DNA of 64,000 bases from positions 2,765,001 through 2,829,000 of the forward strand of contig NZ_CP123622.1 in assembly GCF_029873255.1 (NCBI RefSeq), given 5' to 3'. This DNA comes from Pigmentibacter sp. JX0631 (GTDB lineage Bacteria > Bdellovibrionota_B > Oligoflexia > Silvanigrellales > Silvanigrellaceae). Of the stretch, positions 44,117 to 52,855 are shown in pieces. Numbering within the stretch: the stretch's first letter is position 1; each line of letters starts with the position of its first letter. Position numbers and translations under genes: made by a program. The notes beneath the pieces are model-generated. The model had not been told where the DNA came from. It did not search any database and saw nothing but the letters and a program-made list of their open reading frames with translations.

Positions 44117-44524
44117 ATGTCTAATCTATTTAAAGGTCAGTTAACAGCACCTCAGACAACTGAAATAACACATATCAACTCAGGAGCTACCATAAAAACA
44201 ACCGCACCTAAAGATAATGGTGGTGATGGAAGTCTTTTTTCTCCTACTGATTTATTTTGTGCCTCATTGGGGGCTTGTGGAACGACTATTATGTCCATGT
44301 TTGCCACCAACCATGCAATCCCATTATCTAATATTCATTTTGAAGTTGAAAAAATAATGCAGACAGCACCAAGGAAAGTAGCTAAAATAATTGTTAAGTA
44401 TTTTATTCATTCGAATTGTAGTGATGATCAATTTAAACGCTTAATTGCTGCCGGTAAAGCTTGTCCTGTAAAATTAACTATTCAGGAATGTGTTGAAATT
44501 GAGGAAAGCTATATTAAGGTTTAA
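44117..44524 (+). CDS. OsmC/Ohr-family peroxide-handling protein
   Basis: A 135-residue protein. Cys54 in FCASLGACGTTIMSMF and Cys116 in GKACPVKLTI are the redox pair of the OsmC family, which reduces organic peroxides. The frame is open from 44057, but the ATG at 44117 gives the usual OsmC length and follows AGCAGGA. It diverges from the 43534-44025 gene and overlaps the 3' end of the metallophosphoesterase by eleven bases. A second OsmC domain occurs in the fusion at 9720, but they are not alike beyond the family core. Confidence 0.88.
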   Translation: MSNLFKGQLTAPQTTEITHINSGATIKTTAPKDNGGDGSLFSPTDLFCASLGACGTTIMSMFATNHAIPLSNIHFEVEKIMQTAPRKVAKIIVKYFIHSNCSDDQFKRLIAAGKACPVKLTIQECVEIEESYIKV

Positions 44525-45686
44525 TATACTTTTGCTGTTTAAATGTTAAAAAAGATATTTCACATTCTGTGCCTAAACGCATAGGCGGCCCCCAAAAACC
44601 AGTGCCCTGATTTACATAAATTTGTTGTTGCGCATTGAGTCTGTAGAGACCGCGCACATATTTTTGATCTTTTTTTACTAAATAATTTAAAGGCCATATT
44701 TGTCCGCCATGAGTATGCCCAGAAATTTGAATATCAATAAAGGGAAATTGAGGAATAAGTCTAGCGTCCTTTGGCTGATGTGCTAATAAAATATTTAAAG
44801 CATTTTCTGTTTTGAATCCTTTTTGTTCTAAATGCATGACAGCTTGTTGTAAGCGTTTATCTAGTTTTCTTGGAATTTTTTCGTAACTAAGCCAGTGCCT
44901 ATCCTCAATACCTATTATATTTAAATTTAAATTTTCTATTTCGATAGAACAAGATGAATTTGAAATTACTTTCCATTTAAATTTTTCTAAAAAATGTTTT
45001 TTCCAATTTACAGGACCGCTATAATACTCATGATTGCCTGTAATATAGAAAATACCATGTTTAGCATATAAGTTTTCTAACGGAGCAATTTCTTTTTTTA
45101 GTTGATTTAATGATCCATCCATTAAATCTCCAGTGATAAAAATAACATCTGGTTTTAAACTGTTTACTTGTTCAGTTAATTGACGCATTCGTTTTTTACC
45201 AATTAGGCCTGATACATGAATATCACTTAATACAACAAAATTTAATTCGTTTATAATTTCTGGAAGATTATTTCTGATTGGGATTTCTGTTTTAATCACA
45301 GTAGGTTTTTTTAAGGCTTGGTATATTGAAAATAAAGTTAATATTAATCCTAAAAATAGAACAAAAAAACTTAAATATTTAGAACTATAATTATTATAGT
45401 TTAAATAAACACTTAAGGGAGAGGTCAAAATACAGATGACAGTATAAATAAAAGCAGTACCCATCCAAATGAACATTATTGTTTCAAATATTTTCCTTAA
45501 AAAATGCGGAACAAGCCGCAAAATAATAAAACCAAAAAAAGTCATTGCCCATAAACAAATAAAAGTTGATATCCAAAAAGGATTTTTTCCAAAAATGGGA
45601 AAAATAATTCTAAGATAAAGGTAATAATGACCTAGTAAGGTTACAGATAAGGCAGCAGTGATAGAAAATAGCATTTTTAAAAACAT
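44514..45686 (-). CDS. Membrane-anchored metallophosphoesterase (YkuE/YaeI type)
   Basis: A 390-residue protein with about four N-terminal membrane helices (residues 1-125) and a calcineurin-like domain: SDIHVSG, FITGDLMDG, ITGNHEYYSG, LLAHQPKD and ISGHTHGGQIWPL supply the two-metal site. Related proteins act on phospholipids or UDP-sugar lipids, or have unknown targets. It is nine bases after gspK and so is probably the last gene of the type II secretion operon. Convergent with the OsmC gene. Confidence 0.9.
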   Translation of the reverse strand: MFLKMLFSITAALSVTLLGHYYLYLRIIFPIFGKNPFWISTFICLWAMTFFGFIILRLVPHFLRKIFETIMFIWMGTAFIYTVICILTSPLSVYLNYNNYSSKYLSFFVLFLGLILTLFSIYQALKKPTVIKTEIPIRNNLPEIINELNFVVLSDIHVSGLIGKKRMRQLTEQVNSLKPDVIFITGDLMDGSLNQLKKEIAPLENLYAKHGIFYITGNHEYYSGPVNWKKHFLEKFKWKVISNSSCSIEIENLNLNIIGIEDRHWLSYEKIPRKLDKRLQQAVMHLEQKGFKTENALNILLAHQPKDARLIPQFPFIDIQISGHTHGGQIWPLNYLVKKDQKYVRGLYRLNAQQQIYVNQGTGFWGPPMRLGTECEISFLTFKQQKYIKP

Positions 45687-45695
45687 AAAAATTAC

Positions 45696-46988
45696 CTATT
45701 TCCACATTGAGTAAAGTATTTGAAAACTTCCGTCTTTCTTTTGACTTTTATCATTCGGCTTATTTTTGTCGTTGGTTTGGCTTTTGTCATTACTTTTGTC
45801 GCTATTTTGGCTATTATTATTCTCCGGCTTTTTATCGTCAGTTTGTTTTTTATCACTATCTTTGTCATTATTTGGATTTTTATTTCCAGAAGATTTGCTG
45901 TCATCCATCTGTACAACAACAACAAGAGTTTTTTCAACCCCATTGACAACTCCTCGAGATTCGATTCTAAAAATATTATCCGCATTTCCAAAAAGTAGAT
46001 CTGTTATCTTATCGGTATCTGGAATATCTTTATAGCCACTAATATTTTTTGATAACCAGTCTTTGGGATTATCTTTAAATTTTTCTTTTTCTTTTTTTAA
46101 TTCAAAACGATCCCAATCTTGTTCATTGAGATCTTGCCCTGGAGGTGTCAATAATGCAGCTATTAATTCAATAGGAGCTGAATTTATATTCAGAGTCCCT
46201 TTTTTGCCAGAAATTGGCCAAATTGTGAAATATGGGGAAAACATATTGTATATGTCATCTATATGGAAACCAGGAATTCTTCTTAATTCTTCTAAACTTT
46301 CAAGGGCTCCATTTTTGGGTTTATATTTTAATCCTAACTCTGAATATGCCGCTAATGCTCCTGTTTGTTGGTAGCCATTTGTATTCGATTTTTTGATATA
46401 TGCTGCTAGATTGTCTACCATTTGCTGCGGAGTGTATCCATACATTTCTAAAACTTTTGCAGCATCTGGGTAAGCAAATATTCTAAGAAAAGCTTTTTGC
46501 GCATCTGCGGACAAATTTGCTTGTAATAAATTTAAATTTAATTTTGAATTTTCTGAAGTTATATTTAATACGAAATATCCGGGTATTGCTTTTAATGCTT
46601 CTTGTATTTTAGGAGAAATTGCTTTGGTAAAATTTCCCCCTGACAGTTCTTCCAATTGTGCTAAACCTGATGATCCAATGGGTTGTCCATTGATTAGTGA
46701 ATACATATTTTTTGGTATTGGGATTAGCGGATTACCTTCATATTTAGCTGCTAATTGATTCATATTGAGCATTATTTTTGCAAATTCAATTCCTGATAAA
46801 GCGCTTGTTTGAGCATCAAGTCCATTTCTTTCTTCAATAGCTCCTCTGGCACCAACCTGTGTTTGATATACGATATCCCCAATGACACCCATGATCATTG
46901 CAACAAAGACAAGAACAAAAATAAGTGCAAATCCTTGGTTATATTTTTTTCTAATTTTTTCGCTATTTAGTTTAGCCTTTATTGCCAT
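45696..46988 (-). CDS. gspK: Type II secretion minor pseudopilin GspK
   Basis: Tip pseudopilin. The prepilin site is NQG|FALIFVLVF, with Phe rather than Glu at +5, as is normal for GspK. A large globular region follows, with GTLNINSAPIELIAALL and the calcium-site-like region typical of GspK. The last 70 residues are an unusual Asp/Lys/Asn/Ser tail with NDKSQ-type repeats, ending FQILYSMWK. At 430 residues it is longer than the roughly 320 of enterobacterial GspK because of this tail. Overlaps gspJ by ten bases. Confidence 0.9.
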   Translation of the reverse strand: MAIKAKLNSEKIRKKYNQGFALIFVLVFVAMIMGVIGDIVYQTQVGARGAIEERNGLDAQTSALSGIEFAKIMLNMNQLAAKYEGNPLIPIPKNMYSLINGQPIGSSGLAQLEELSGGNFTKAISPKIQEALKAIPGYFVLNITSENSKLNLNLLQANLSADAQKAFLRIFAYPDAAKVLEMYGYTPQQMVDNLAAYIKKSNTNGYQQTGALAAYSELGLKYKPKNGALESLEELRRIPGFHIDDIYNMFSPYFTIWPISGKKGTLNINSAPIELIAALLTPPGQDLNEQDWDRFELKKEKEKFKDNPKDWLSKNISGYKDIPDTDKITDLLFGNADNIFRIESRGVVNGVEKTLVVVVQMDDSKSSGNKNPNNDKDSDKKQTDDKKPENNNSQNSDKSNDKSQTNDKNKPNDKSQKKDGSFQILYSMWK

Positions 46989-47743
46989 TTGAAATCTCCT
47001 GACGAAGGCTCTGTGGCTTCTTGCTTTCCATTGCTACTTAGAACATATGCAACAGTATCGATTGCAATACTTCTTCTTTCTTTTTTTGTATTAGGGGAAA
47101 GATCAAGAATTTGTTTTTCAGAGCTTGATTCAGGAAAATATACTTCTAAATGAATTTTTACCAGTTTTGGTATTTTATTTTGCGTATCATTTGCTGAGCT
47201 ATCCCACTCTTTTTGATATTCATTGCCATTCCAAAATTCAAGTGAAAAACTTTTTAAATCAGGGACTAAAACTTCTTGAAATCCAACTCCAGAGTTTTCA
47301 ATATTTTCAACCATATCTGTATCAACAACTCTAATGAGTTCAAGTTTTTTTGAATCTTTACTATTAGGTCTAAGATAGTAACGGATAAATGCTAAGTTAC
47401 TTTGAGTTGAGTTTCCTAATAAAGACTTAAAATTTTGCACTGCTAATATTAAACTTTCATTTTTATAACTAAACTTTGGAGGAACAGCACGAACAGATAA
47501 ATTAAGTGAATCTAAATCATTAGGATTTGATACGTAAGAACTTTGAATGTCACTATAGATTTTATCCATAGCCATATTAATAGCGTGTTGTACAGAATTG
47601 TGTGCTGTTACTTTTTCTCTAGTTTCAATTTGATTTGTCAAAATATTAATAGTCAACATTCCTATTGTTGCTAAGATAGAAATAGCTAGTACTATTTCTA
47701 TTAATGTAAATCCTTCTTGTTGTGCAATAATTTTTCTTTGCAT
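46979..47743 (-). CDS. gspJ: Type II secretion minor pseudopilin GspJ
   Basis: A 254-residue pseudopilin with cleavage site QQEG|FTLIEIVLAI; Glu at +5 is present. The body contains VQHAINMAMDKIYSDIQSSY and a C-terminal part with LEFWNGNEYQKEWDSS and PKLVKIHLEVYFPE, the late beta strands of GspJ. It forms the pseudopilus tip with GspI and GspK, whose genes flank it. Five bases after gspI and overlapping gspK by ten. Confidence 0.88.
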   Translation of the reverse strand: MQRKIIAQQEGFTLIEIVLAISILATIGMLTINILTNQIETREKVTAHNSVQHAINMAMDKIYSDIQSSYVSNPNDLDSLNLSVRAVPPKFSYKNESLILAVQNFKSLLGNSTQSNLAFIRYYLRPNSKDSKKLELIRVVDTDMVENIENSGVGFQEVLVPDLKSFSLEFWNGNEYQKEWDSSANDTQNKIPKLVKIHLEVYFPESSSEKQILDLSPNTKKERRSIAIDTVAYVLSSNGKQEATEPSSGDFKWQ

Positions 47744-47748
47744 TGAAA

Positions 47749-48453
47749 TTACCGATTACCTGTGTTGTTGTTATTACCGTTATTATTTTGATTATTACCA
47801 TTATTGCCATTGTTATTCTGATTATTATTATTGTTATTGTTGGAACCAGGAGGATCAGGTAAATTAATATTTGCAAATGTATTTTTATCTACAAAAAAGA
47901 ATCCTTCATTGATAGTTTTATTTACAATTCCACTTGTCCATTTTACTTCAATTAAAAAATTACTAAAGAAACCTTTTGGGCTAGAACCTGAAGTACCATC
48001 TAAAACAGAAGTAATTGAAGCCAACATTCTATCAACATCCTGATTTTCGTTACCTTGTGGATTTACAATATTATAGATACCTATAGCGCTTGTTAAAAAT
48101 TGAGATATTTTTACATCTTTTAATTCTTTTCTTTTTAAAGAAATACTAAATTGCGAATCGGTAATCCAAGGATAGTTTTTTTCTTCTGGTAATTTATCTT
48201 GTCCTTGGGTCTCAACAATATATTGCATTTGCGCAATGGCAGAACGTGCAGCCCAAGAACCTTTCATTCCATCTGAAGCAATTTGCGTAACAGAAATGAT
48301 GGATGATTGTAATCCAACTATGCTGGCAACAGTGACAGATAATATAGCTATTGCTAGAATACATTCAAATAAAGTAAAACCATCGGTTTCTTGCATTTTA
48401 TTTAATTTATCTTTTAAAAGATAATTATCTTTTAGGTAACGAAAAATTTGCAT
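47749..48453 (-). CDS. gspI: Type II secretion minor pseudopilin GspI with Asn-rich tail
   Basis: A 234-residue pseudopilin; cleavage DG|FTLFECILAI with Glu at +5. The head ends near LIEVKW, and residues from about 205 to the stop are almost only Asn, Gln and Gly, a tail not found in ordinary GspI (about 125 residues). The ATG at 48453 has AGAAGG eight bases upstream and is preferred to the Met at codon 20. It overlaps gspH by 29 bases. Tandem ATT/GTT triplets encode the tail, so its length may vary between strains. Confidence 0.88.
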   Translation of the reverse strand: MQIFRYLKDNYLLKDKLNKMQETDGFTLFECILAIAILSVTVASIVGLQSSIISVTQIASDGMKGSWAARSAIAQMQYIVETQGQDKLPEEKNYPWITDSQFSISLKRKELKDVKISQFLTSAIGIYNIVNPQGNENQDVDRMLASITSVLDGTSGSSPKGFFSNFLIEVKWTSGIVNKTINEGFFFVDKNTFANINLPDPPGSNNNNNNNQNNNGNNGNNQNNNGNNNNTGNR

Positions 48454-49234
48454 CTTGAAAACCTTCTAGCAAATTACACTCACCAGTCAGTGAATTTAGA
48501 TTTAAAGTATATTTTGGGCCAGTTTCACTGATTGTATTTGGATTATCTTTATTTGCCATTGCAAGTTTTATTGAAGTAGACGTTGCTGTTCCATTAGGTA
48601 AAAAATAAATGTAGGCAAATTCTTTTTTTGTTTTGTCTGAATTAGATTGAATTTCTACATAGTCAAATTTTTTTGCTGATATACTTGAAAGAACTTGAGC
48701 AAAAATGATTCCACTTGAAAGTTTTTGGCGATAAATAACAGCATCATTTATTTCCTTCCAATCAATGGGCTTCAATACTTTTCGTTGCACAACTGCAATG
48801 CTCCGTATGGAATAATTTTTACTTTCGCCTGATGTAGTTGGCATTGGTCTGTCGGAAAGATCTTTGTATTTATCATCTAATACTTTCAATACTTCCGCTC
48901 TTTTATCTCTTTTTTTGAGGCTTTCTGATTCTGATTCAGAATCTAGTATGGGAGGTCTACCTTCATAGCCAAGGGGAGCTTGTTCTACCCAAAATTCACC
49001 ATTTTTGATATCAAAAACCATCCGGTGTATTCTGCCGGAAAATATAGCATCATCATAGGCGCTACGTATTTGGCCTGTTAAATTTCTTAAACTTGTAGAC
49101 ATTTGGGAGTCCACGGAAAGCTTTAAATTAGGAATAATGACAACAGCAATTGTTCCTATTAAAGCTAAAACAATAATAATCTCAAAAAGAGAAAATCCGT
49201 GTTGATTGTTTTTTTTTCCTAAAACTCTTTGCAT
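48425..49234 (-). CDS. gspH: Type II secretion minor pseudopilin GspH
   Basis: A pseudopilin of about 269 residues with site NQHG|FSLFEIIIVL (Glu at +5), then LRNLTGQIRSAYDDAIFSGRIHRMVFD and a long insertion before the C-terminal strands. It is larger than enterobacterial GspH (about 170). The frame opens at a TTG (49255); the ATG at 49234 gives a normal leader and is chosen, though no strong ribosome site is seen before either. Thirty bases separate it from the gspG stop. Confidence 0.85.
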   Translation of the reverse strand: MQRVLGKKNNQHGFSLFEIIIVLALIGTIAVVIIPNLKLSVDSQMSTSLRNLTGQIRSAYDDAIFSGRIHRMVFDIKNGEFWVEQAPLGYEGRPPILDSESESESLKKRDKRAEVLKVLDDKYKDLSDRPMPTTSGESKNYSIRSIAVVQRKVLKPIDWKEINDAVIYRQKLSSGIIFAQVLSSISAKKFDYVEIQSNSDKTKKEFAYIYFLPNGTATSTSIKLAMANKDNPNTISETGPKYTLNLNSLTGECNLLEGFQDANFSLPKR

Positions 49235-49263
49235 GAAGCAATTGAAGATGATCAAAATTAAGT

Positions 49264-49722
49264 TCAGTTTTGTGCTCCTGCTTCACCCGACTTACAATCT
49301 ACTTTTTTTCCATTAAGGTAACAAAGTGATGCTGCACTGTTCGCTGTGCCTTCAGGTCCATTGGAAATGATAAGTGGTCCCTTTGGTGTTAATTTATATT
49401 CAAAAGGATTACCCCAGCCATCTTTTAAGTCATCTTCAGATGCAATAGGAGCTCCTGGATTTGAGGTTAATGCTTGTAAACCCTGGCCAGTTGTTGGAAA
49501 TTTTCCTTGTGCTAATTGAAACTGAATTAATTTAGATTGCAAAGTATAAGCTTTGGTATCGGTAATACCTGATTTTGCTTGTTCGTTACTTCCGGAAATA
49601 CGCGCAACTATGATTCCCATTAAAGTACCAATAATGGCAACCACGATAATAATTTCCATCAAGGAAAATCCAGCTTGGCCATTTAAATCTTTTTTCACAC
49701 GTAAAAAATTTTTTATTTTCAT
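49264..49722 (-). CDS. gspG: Type II secretion major pseudopilin GspG
   Basis: The main subunit of the pseudopilus. The processing site is GQAG|FSLMEIIIVVAIIGT with Glu at +5. The head has KLIQFQLAQGKFPTTGQGLQALTSNP and LKDGWGNPFEYKL, the GspG core and calcium-loop region. Two upstream Met codons are open, but the ATG at 49722 gives an 18-residue leader with GGAG nine bases before it. Nineteen bases after gspF. Confidence 0.95.
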   Translation of the reverse strand: MKIKNFLRVKKDLNGQAGFSLMEIIIVVAIIGTLMGIIVARISGSNEQAKSGITDTKAYTLQSKLIQFQLAQGKFPTTGQGLQALTSNPGAPIASEDDLKDGWGNPFEYKLTPKGPLIISNGPEGTANSAASLCYLNGKKVDCKSGEAGAQN

Positions 49723-49773
49723 AAAATAGAACTCCATCTCCAAAGAAGAATACAATTATACAAATATCTAAAA

Positions 49774-51003
49774 TCAGTGCAACTGATTCATCGCTGCCAT
49801 CATTGGACCTATGACCGACATCACCATAACAAAGACTACGCCTGCCATAAAAATCATCATTGCTGGTTCGATCAAGCGAGTTGTTACAACAATTTGATTG
49901 TTTACATCATCATCATAAACATTGGAAATATTAACAAGCATTTCTTCAAGTTGCCCTGTTTTTTCGCCTGTTTTTAACATGTGGATGACCATAGTTGGAA
50001 ATTTTCCAGTTCTTTCAAGAGCAGTAGCTAGTTTATCTCCGTCTTGAACTTTAACAATAGCATCATCCAAAGCTTTTTCCATTACACTATTACCCACAAC
50101 TTTTCTTGTAAGTTGTAATCCCTCAACTATTCTTACGCCGCTAGACAAAATAGTAGAAAGAGTTTTTGAGAAACGAGATATTGTTACTTTTTGAATCAGA
50201 GGTCCAACCACAGGTGCTGTGTACATAATAGTATCAAGTTTCTGTCGACCTTTTTCGGTTTTTGACCAAGAATAAGTACCAAAGATGGCAAGACCTAAAA
50301 ACACAACACAAATGAGCCACCAATCTTGCATCCAATTAGATATATCATTCATTAAAACGGTATACCAAGGTAATGTAACTTTTAAGGTAGTAAAAGACTT
50401 TGTCATTTGTGGCATAACTTTTACAAATAAATAAATGACAACAGCTATTGCCATGACAACCATAAGTGCAGGATAAGTTAACGCTCCTACAACTTTTCTT
50501 TTTATTTCTATTTGATAGTTGATAAATTCAGATAATCTTTGCATTACTAAAGGTAACGCACCAGCTTTTTCTGCAGCAGCAATCATGTTGGTATAGATTG
50601 ACGAAAAAACTTTTGGGAAATTTTTATGTGCGTCTGATAACGATTTTCCTTCCGATACAAGTTCGCGCATTTTTACATATACAGATTTCAATTCATCATT
50701 TTCTACTTGATCAGCAATTGCGCGCAAAGCATCATTGATATCAACTGCTGAACGTAACAAAATAGCAAATTGTTTTGTGGCGTTGGCAATGTCCTCTGGT
50801 TTTGGAGGTTTTCGATTTAGCATTGCAATAATGCCTGATTTTCCTTCAGCTGCACTTGCTCTGCTATCAATTTTTAATTCGAGAACATAAATGCCTTGTT
50901 TCTTTAATTTTTGTTTTGCATCTTTAGGTGATTCTGCTTCAATATATGCTTTTAATTTTTTCCCAGTGCGTGCATTTTGCCCTTTGTAAGAATACATAGG
51001 CAT
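49774..51003 (-). CDS. gspF: Type II secretion inner-membrane platform protein GspF
   Basis: A 409-residue polytopic membrane protein. MYSYKGQNARTGKKLKAYIEAES starts the protein, two repeated cytoplasmic domains of T2SSF type are visible (KQFAILLRSAVDINDAL; FSKTLSTILSSGVRIVEGL), and the ends of each lead into helices, the last being AMMIFMAGVVFVMVMSVIGPMM. It anchors the GspE ATPase. Three bases after gspE, so coupled. Confidence 0.96.
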   Translation of the reverse strand: MPMYSYKGQNARTGKKLKAYIEAESPKDAKQKLKKQGIYVLELKIDSRASAAEGKSGIIAMLNRKPPKPEDIANATKQFAILLRSAVDINDALRAIADQVENDELKSVYVKMRELVSEGKSLSDAHKNFPKVFSSIYTNMIAAAEKAGALPLVMQRLSEFINYQIEIKRKVVGALTYPALMVVMAIAVVIYLFVKVMPQMTKSFTTLKVTLPWYTVLMNDISNWMQDWWLICVVFLGLAIFGTYSWSKTEKGRQKLDTIMYTAPVVGPLIQKVTISRFSKTLSTILSSGVRIVEGLQLTRKVVGNSVMEKALDDAIVKVQDGDKLATALERTGKFPTMVIHMLKTGEKTGQLEEMLVNISNVYDDDVNNQIVVTTRLIEPAMMIFMAGVVFVMVMSVIGPMMAAMNQLH

Positions 51004-51005
51004 AA

Positions 51006-52832
51006 CTATTTCACCTCTTCTTGTTCGTGTTCGGATTGCGTAGCATATAGTGCTTCTTCTAAAGTTGTTTCACCATTTAAAAAGCGTTCATGAGCTGAAT
51101 CACGGAGAGTTTTCATGCCTCTTTGCACGCACATTTTTTTCAAACTGGCACCATCTGAGCTTTTTAAGACAAAATTTCGTACATGTTCATCAAATACAAG
51201 TAATTCATAGATCCCAATACGGCCAGCATAACCGTTATTTTTACAATTACTACAGCCGCCTTCACGTGCTTTATAAAATACTTTTCCGGTTGTTTGTTTT
51301 GGTGATAATCCTAATAAACTTAATTCTTCAGCCGTATGTTGCGTTTGTTCTTTACAATTAGGGCAGACACGTCTGACAAGTCTCACGGCTAAGATGGCCA
51401 CAACGGCAGTTGTAATTTGAAAAGGTTCAATGCCGAAATCAACCAAACGTGTGACAGATGCAGCTGTATCATTAGTATGTAAAGTGCTAAATACCAAGTG
51501 ACCCGTGATAGAAGCTTGCACTGCAATTTGTGCTGTTTCGGAGTCACGAATTTCACCAATTAAAATAATATTTGGGTTTTGCCGTAAAATAGAACGTAAA
51601 GCGGCTGCGAATGTCAGACCCGCTTTGTCATTTACTTCTACTTGACTTACACCGGGTAATTGAATTTCCACAGGATCTTCAACAGTGATAATGCTAACAT
51701 CTGGTTTATTAATATGCATTAAGGCAGAAGCCAGTGTTGTCGTTTTACCCGAACCTGTTGGTCCAGTGACTAATACTATTCCATGTTTTTGATTAACAAC
51801 TTGCTTAAAGCTTTTCAGTAATGCTTTTGGCATGCCAATATCTTCTAAATTTGGCAGACCACCGGATTTATCCAAAATACGTAACACAATTCGTTCACCA
51901 AATTTAATTGGCAAAGTACTTACCCGCACATCAATTTCCCGAGTACCAACTTTTAAAGTAATACGTCCGTCTTGTGGTAAACGACTTTCAGCAATATTTA
52001 ATTTAGCTAAAATTTTGATACGTGTTGAGACACTCGATTGGTATTTTTTTGGAATGACTCGAACTTCACGCAATCTACCATCTACACGAAAGCGAACAGA
52101 TACGCGGTCTTCAAAGGGTTCAATATGAATATCCGAAGCTTTTTCTGTAATACTACGGCGAATAATCGCTGTTACTTCTTTTCTAACAGGTGCTTCTTCA
52201 TTATCTTGTAAAAGATTATGAGCAACATCGAGTCCTTCAATTCCATCTATGTCGTCGTCAGAAGTTGCCGTTAACCCTTTATTTTGATCAACAAGTTCTT
52301 GTCTTTCAAAAACATTATTTATAGCGGCTTCTACTAAATCTTTTGGAGCAACCACTCTTTTAATATTTTTATTTAACAATACTCGTAAATCATCAATACT
52401 GACTGTATCTAGAGGATTTGCCACCGCGACTGTTACGTTAAGTTCATCTTCTGAAATAGGGACAAACATATGTTGTAAACAAAAACTAATATTTAATTTT
52501 TCTATTAATTTAGGATCGATTTCATGAAACGGAAAATTTTCTCGGAATTCTAAATTTAAGTGAATAGACAATGCTTTTAGCATATCTACTTCGTGAATAA
52601 GTTCGTTTTCTATAAGTATTTCACTTAATGTCCGATTAGTTGCTTGCTGTTCAAGCATAGCTTCTTCAATATTACTTTGTGGTACTTTAAAATCATTGAA
52701 TAAAATATCTTCTAAATTTCTGTTTTTGGAAGAAAATTCTGTCGTAGAAAATTGCTCCGGATTCACTTTAATTTTAGATAAAATGAGCTTTGCCGCATCT
52801 TCAACTGTTAAATTTGTTTGTTCAGTTGCCAT
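51006..52832 (-). CDS. gspE: Type II secretion ATPase GspE
   Basis: Hexameric motor ATPase of 608 residues. Walker A GPTGSGKT at 357-364, the Asp box and Walker B at IILIGEIRD, His box LHTND, and the zinc-binding tetra-Cys CPNC (490-493) and CSNC (527-530) are all present. The N-terminal region is longer than in enterobacteria and contains an N1E-type domain (MLEQQATNRTLSEILIENELI) for binding the inner platform. As GspL, its usual membrane partner, is absent from the operon, how it is anchored is open. Confidence 0.97.
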   Translation of the reverse strand: MATEQTNLTVEDAAKLILSKIKVNPEQFSTTEFSSKNRNLEDILFNDFKVPQSNIEEAMLEQQATNRTLSEILIENELIHEVDMLKALSIHLNLEFRENFPFHEIDPKLIEKLNISFCLQHMFVPISEDELNVTVAVANPLDTVSIDDLRVLLNKNIKRVVAPKDLVEAAINNVFERQELVDQNKGLTATSDDDIDGIEGLDVAHNLLQDNEEAPVRKEVTAIIRRSITEKASDIHIEPFEDRVSVRFRVDGRLREVRVIPKKYQSSVSTRIKILAKLNIAESRLPQDGRITLKVGTREIDVRVSTLPIKFGERIVLRILDKSGGLPNLEDIGMPKALLKSFKQVVNQKHGIVLVTGPTGSGKTTTLASALMHINKPDVSIITVEDPVEIQLPGVSQVEVNDKAGLTFAAALRSILRQNPNIILIGEIRDSETAQIAVQASITGHLVFSTLHTNDTAASVTRLVDFGIEPFQITTAVVAILAVRLVRRVCPNCKEQTQHTAEELSLLGLSPKQTTGKVFYKAREGGCSNCKNNGYAGRIGIYELLVFDEHVRNFVLKSSDGASLKKMCVQRGMKTLRDSAHERFLNGETTLEEALYATQSEHEQEEVK

Positions 52833-52855
52833 TGTTTTGATCTGACCTCACAAAA

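Noticed and set aside
45707-46035. Three overlapping plus-strand frames antisense to the gspK tail, rich in Phe/Leu/Ile
   Set aside because: They are reverse reads of the repetitive Asp/Lys/Asn tail of gspK; they have no ribosome site or family and overlap one another in all three frames.
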